A stretch of 64,000 nt of DNA from Ophioderma brevispina. Taxonomy: Eukaryota > Echinodermata > Ophiuroidea > Amphilepidida > Ophiodermatidae. Below, one piece after another: positions 61,255-64,000 of the stretch. Under the pieces are notes generated by a model. That model made no database searches and was not told the DNA's origin. It saw nothing but the letters and a program-made list of their open reading frames with translations. Location: assembly GCA_023653785.1 (NCBI GenBank), contig JAMKCH010036035.1, positions 1-64,000 on the forward strand, written 5' to 3'. Each line of letters opens with the position of its first letter. Position 1 is the first letter of the stretch. The translations under genes and the position numbers were made by a program.

Positions 61255-61500
61255 GCAAGTCTAAAAGTTGTATAGAGTAATGACCAGATGTGATGGTGTT
61301 GAGCAAAAATGAGATGGGGCTTTTGACTGAGAAAGCAATGGTGAGAGCAATGTATGGATAGGAGGAAGACCTGAGGGGGATTTGACGCAGATGTTAGGTT
61401 TGAAGTAGTGGACCAGTGTAATTGGGATGTTATATCCTGGGAAGTGCTTACCACCAGTAATGTTCTAGAGCAATCACGATTCAACAAATGAATACACATT
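61255..61500 (+). mobile_element. short non-LTR fragment
   Basis: GCAATGGTGAGAGCAATGTA and TGGACCAGTGTAATTGGG resemble the region around 60800-60910 of the neighbouring copy. Confidence 0.45.
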
Positions 61501-63026
61501 TATGCCCATAAGCAAAAGATTGTTTAGAGCACTTTTTTATAGAATGAACTGAAATTTCATAATGGATCGTGACCTCTAGCCATGACTACCCGCATTATGA
61601 GAAGGTACACTCATTTCTATAAGGAAAAAGCGACAGTATCTGCCGAATTTGGGACATTAACCTCATTGACCCCTACATGACCTATGACCTCAAACTATTA
61701 TTTTATCAGCAAAGTTTTTAAAATAGAGAGCTTTTTTTAAATCCTCTTCATTTTCAAAGTCTAAAAAGTTAACATTTTCACATTGTTGGTGACCTGCTTT
61801 GACCTACATTATCTTGACCCCAAATGCTTGACAAACTTACCTCACCAATTCTTGTGAAGATTACCATTAAGCTTTGCAAGTGGGAAGAGCTTTAACATGT
61901 AGGTTAAATTATAGCTTATACTTTTATCAGGAACAGACCTTTTTTGACCTTTATATTTTTTTTCAGCTTTAATTTTTTATTACATACCACACACACAACA
62001 ACAATGAACAAATGTAAAAATAACATGTGATTGTTTTTCCTTTTTTGTGATAAAAGTTGTATTTTGATTTTGATCCTTCTGCTCCGAGTTATATTTTGAA
62101 TTTCACGTTTAGTAATGGTATGCCGAAAAGTAATCTGTGGTGTGTGTTCTAGTTAAAACTAAACATTTCTTAATCCGTAAGTTTTAGCTCTGTGGGCTCT
62201 GACGATTACTCAAACACCTTTTCCCACATTGCTCGTAATGTACTACGTAATTAGGCTGACTATATTCAAGCTCATACTTTCCGAACCTCCGGAGTTTTTG
62301 ATACACGAGCCAAACGAGCGCGCGTTGTGGACCTGTGGTTAAGAATGAATATCAATTTGCTTAGAACATAAATAACGCTAATCACAAGGCCATGTGGCGC
62401 TAGCTACTCACTATTCCATGACTTCTCATTGATTAAATTTTGAATACTAAAAAATAATGGGGGGGTGTAATACTTACCCGTGACAAAAATATGTATAAAA
62501 GAAATGACTGGGAAAAATCAGTAAAAAATAATACAAATGATGACGAATGGAATACAATTGATTTGAAATTGTTCTTGCACAACAAGAATTTTTATAAATA
62601 ATTTTTTTTAAGTTTTGTATTTTTTTTACCGAAATGTAAACTGCAGTACTATAGAGTCGTACACGCACATGTCCTTCGCCCCTGTCACATAATTAGCATT
62701 TGTAGACGCTGACCTGGGATGGACGGCACGTGAAGACCGTTCGACTACGGTATAATTGTAACAAAAGTTTGGGATTTTATAAACTTGAACACAAGCATTT
62801 TGAAATGCAATTAATCCTTTTATTTTAAAAATGTTCATTAAAATGACATGATGGTCCTGATATTCTGAGGAAAAAACTCAGGAAAGGAGTTGTTTTGCGG
62901 GATTTTACAATGCCGCTTATTGATTGCGGTACTTTATTTTCCCACCTTCTGTTCTGGAAGTAAAAGGAACCTTTTCCCTAAAATCCCATCACGGAACTTG
63001 TACAAAAGTGGACCACACGATTTTAA
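61500..63026. other. AT-rich sequence, no gene seen
   Basis: Expected next upstream POLD1 exon (with the NSVYGFTGA / SVTGFGRQMI blocks) was sought on the minus strand and not found, so it lies beyond 64000. Confidence 0.5.
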
Positions 63027-63392
63027 TTAAAGTTGCAACGAGAATTTCAAATAACAGGTGGTCCATAAACAATGTGAAAATTCCGGATTTTGCCACTGAT
63101 GTAAAGCTTTCCATAACAAACTCCCCATCTGAAAGGATTAAGCTTAGAAATTTTTCTTTGGTACAAAAATTGGTGAATTTCTAATTTTGTATAGGAGCAA
63201 TACGCAATTCAGCCGCTGGAATTATATTGAAATATAAGCAAGTCAAAATCACCCTTTTTCTCGTCTCTCTCTCTTTTTAAACGAATTTCTGTAAGCAAAT
63301 ACCAGTAACGAGATCTCTTGAGCGTCTAATCTATAGAAATCACTATTAGACAGCAATATCTGTGTGCCTCAAAATCTCTTGTTGCACCTTAA
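63027..63392. mobile_element. MITE with TTAAAGTTGCAAC ends (copy 2, reversed)
   Basis: Starts TTAAAGTTGCAACGAGAAT and ends TCTCTTGTTGCACCTTAA. The interior (TTTCTTTGGTACAAA, TTTCTAATTTTGTATA, GTCAAAATCACC) is the reverse of the element at 31643-31939. Confidence 0.8.
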
Positions 63393-64000
63393 CTATAATA
63401 ATCGTCGCCAATTCCTATAATTTTAAAAAGTTAACCATCCATGGCAACTCCTACGAATACTCCACTAGGTTTTGTAGTCCGGGCTAAAAATGAGCTAGTA
63501 TCACCTAATGAAAGTTTATCGCATGTGGTTTTTTTCTAGATCAGAATTTTCTGAGGATAAGAATATGTTAGGTACAAAGGCGAATCATGAACTCATACCC
63601 TCACTATAGGGGGGTTATTTCCGGGGGGTCAAAAAATAAGAAAAATCATATATTCTGGTACATATGAAGACAAATCGATTTCCCTGACCTGTAATGACTT
63701 AGCAATTAGCTTATTCCAGGTATTTTAAGTATAATGTACTTGATGTAGTAATGATACGAGGGTAAGAGTTGTAGGGGGGGGGGGTCCACTAATGACCCCC
63801 TTATTAAGAATACAGTGAAAATTTCTAAAATAATACAAAATAACCACAATTCAGAAGTAATAATTGTTCATCCATAACAGGATTTCCGGATCTCAAAGGT
63901 CTGGTGGCGGTCTGGTGGAGGTCTTGAGGTGGCAAAATGCAGTTTTTGGGGGTGGCAAACCATTGGGGGGGTGTGCACGTCCATTGCGACTTATATGTGG
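63393..64000. other. sequence with G-rich tracts, no gene seen
   Basis: Includes a G12 run near 63775 and short GGGGG tracts. No coding exon recognised. Confidence 0.4.

Noticed and set aside
60545..61499. Minus-strand frames of 133, 172 and 259 codons
   Set aside because: Antisense shadows of the plus-strand LINE 3' end; same Pro/Ser/His bias as at 48.8-50.5 kb.
1..64000. CRISPR array, bacterial operon or prophage
   Set aside because: No spaced short direct repeats of the right type, no dense same-strand ORFs; introns and SINEs show a eukaryotic genome.

Overview
This window looks like a repeat-rich, AT-rich nuclear genome segment from a marine invertebrate. An invertebrate deuterostome such as an echinoderm or hemichordate seems plausible, but that is an impression from the repeat landscape and the animal-type gene, not a proof. 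Nothing bacterial is visible: no operons, no ribosome-binding-site-led gene runs, no CRISPR array, no rRNA.

The one gene I can identify is POLD1, the catalytic subunit of DNA polymerase delta, on the minus strand. It crosses most of the window. The seven exons I recognise run, in transcript order, from 60340 (palm motif C), 58331, 55711, 48083, 28284 and 25339 (CysA zinc module) to 13008 (C-terminus and stop, about 12913). The 5' half of the gene lies beyond the right edge. Introns range from about 0.1 kb to about 20 kb and are filled with transposons. Three exons (58.2, 28.2 and 25.2 kb) read cleanly; four (60.2, 55.6, 48.0 and 12.9 kb) carry small insertions or deletions that break or distort the frame while splice sites and protein similarity persist. 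This is either an intron-bearing pseudogene or, more likely given the homopolymer character and similar noise in nearby repeats, residual indel error in a long-read assembly. The penultimate exon, holding three of the four Fe-S ligand cysteines, was not found intact; a hAT-like transposon sits where it should be.

Region by region: 0-13 kb holds a SINE-like 3' tail, several inverted-repeat elements, tRNA-derived SINE heads and long unannotatable AT-rich sequence. 13-18 kb has a hAT-like element and a noisy three-unit tandem array carrying a MITE that is absent from the first unit. 18-25 kb has foldbacks, a local tandem repeat and two copies of a TTAA-type MITE. 25-31 kb alternates POLD1 exons with a 0.67 kb direct duplication, a DNA transposon and SINEs. 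31-34 kb is a 678-bp-period tandem array rich in TGACCTTTGACCT (DR1-like) motifs. 35-43 kb has an unrecognised ORF, nested DNA/LINE insertions and a mariner-like element. 45.9-46.9 kb is a minisatellite between inverted termini. 48.7-51.3 kb is a decayed non-LTR retrotransposon on the minus strand, whose tail matches SINE-like elements at both 0 and 30 kb. 51-64 kb holds the remaining POLD1 exons, a SINE beside one of them, and more MITEs.

Most other long open frames are antisense or chance frames within repeats. All family names are from memory of protein and repeat patterns; no search was run.
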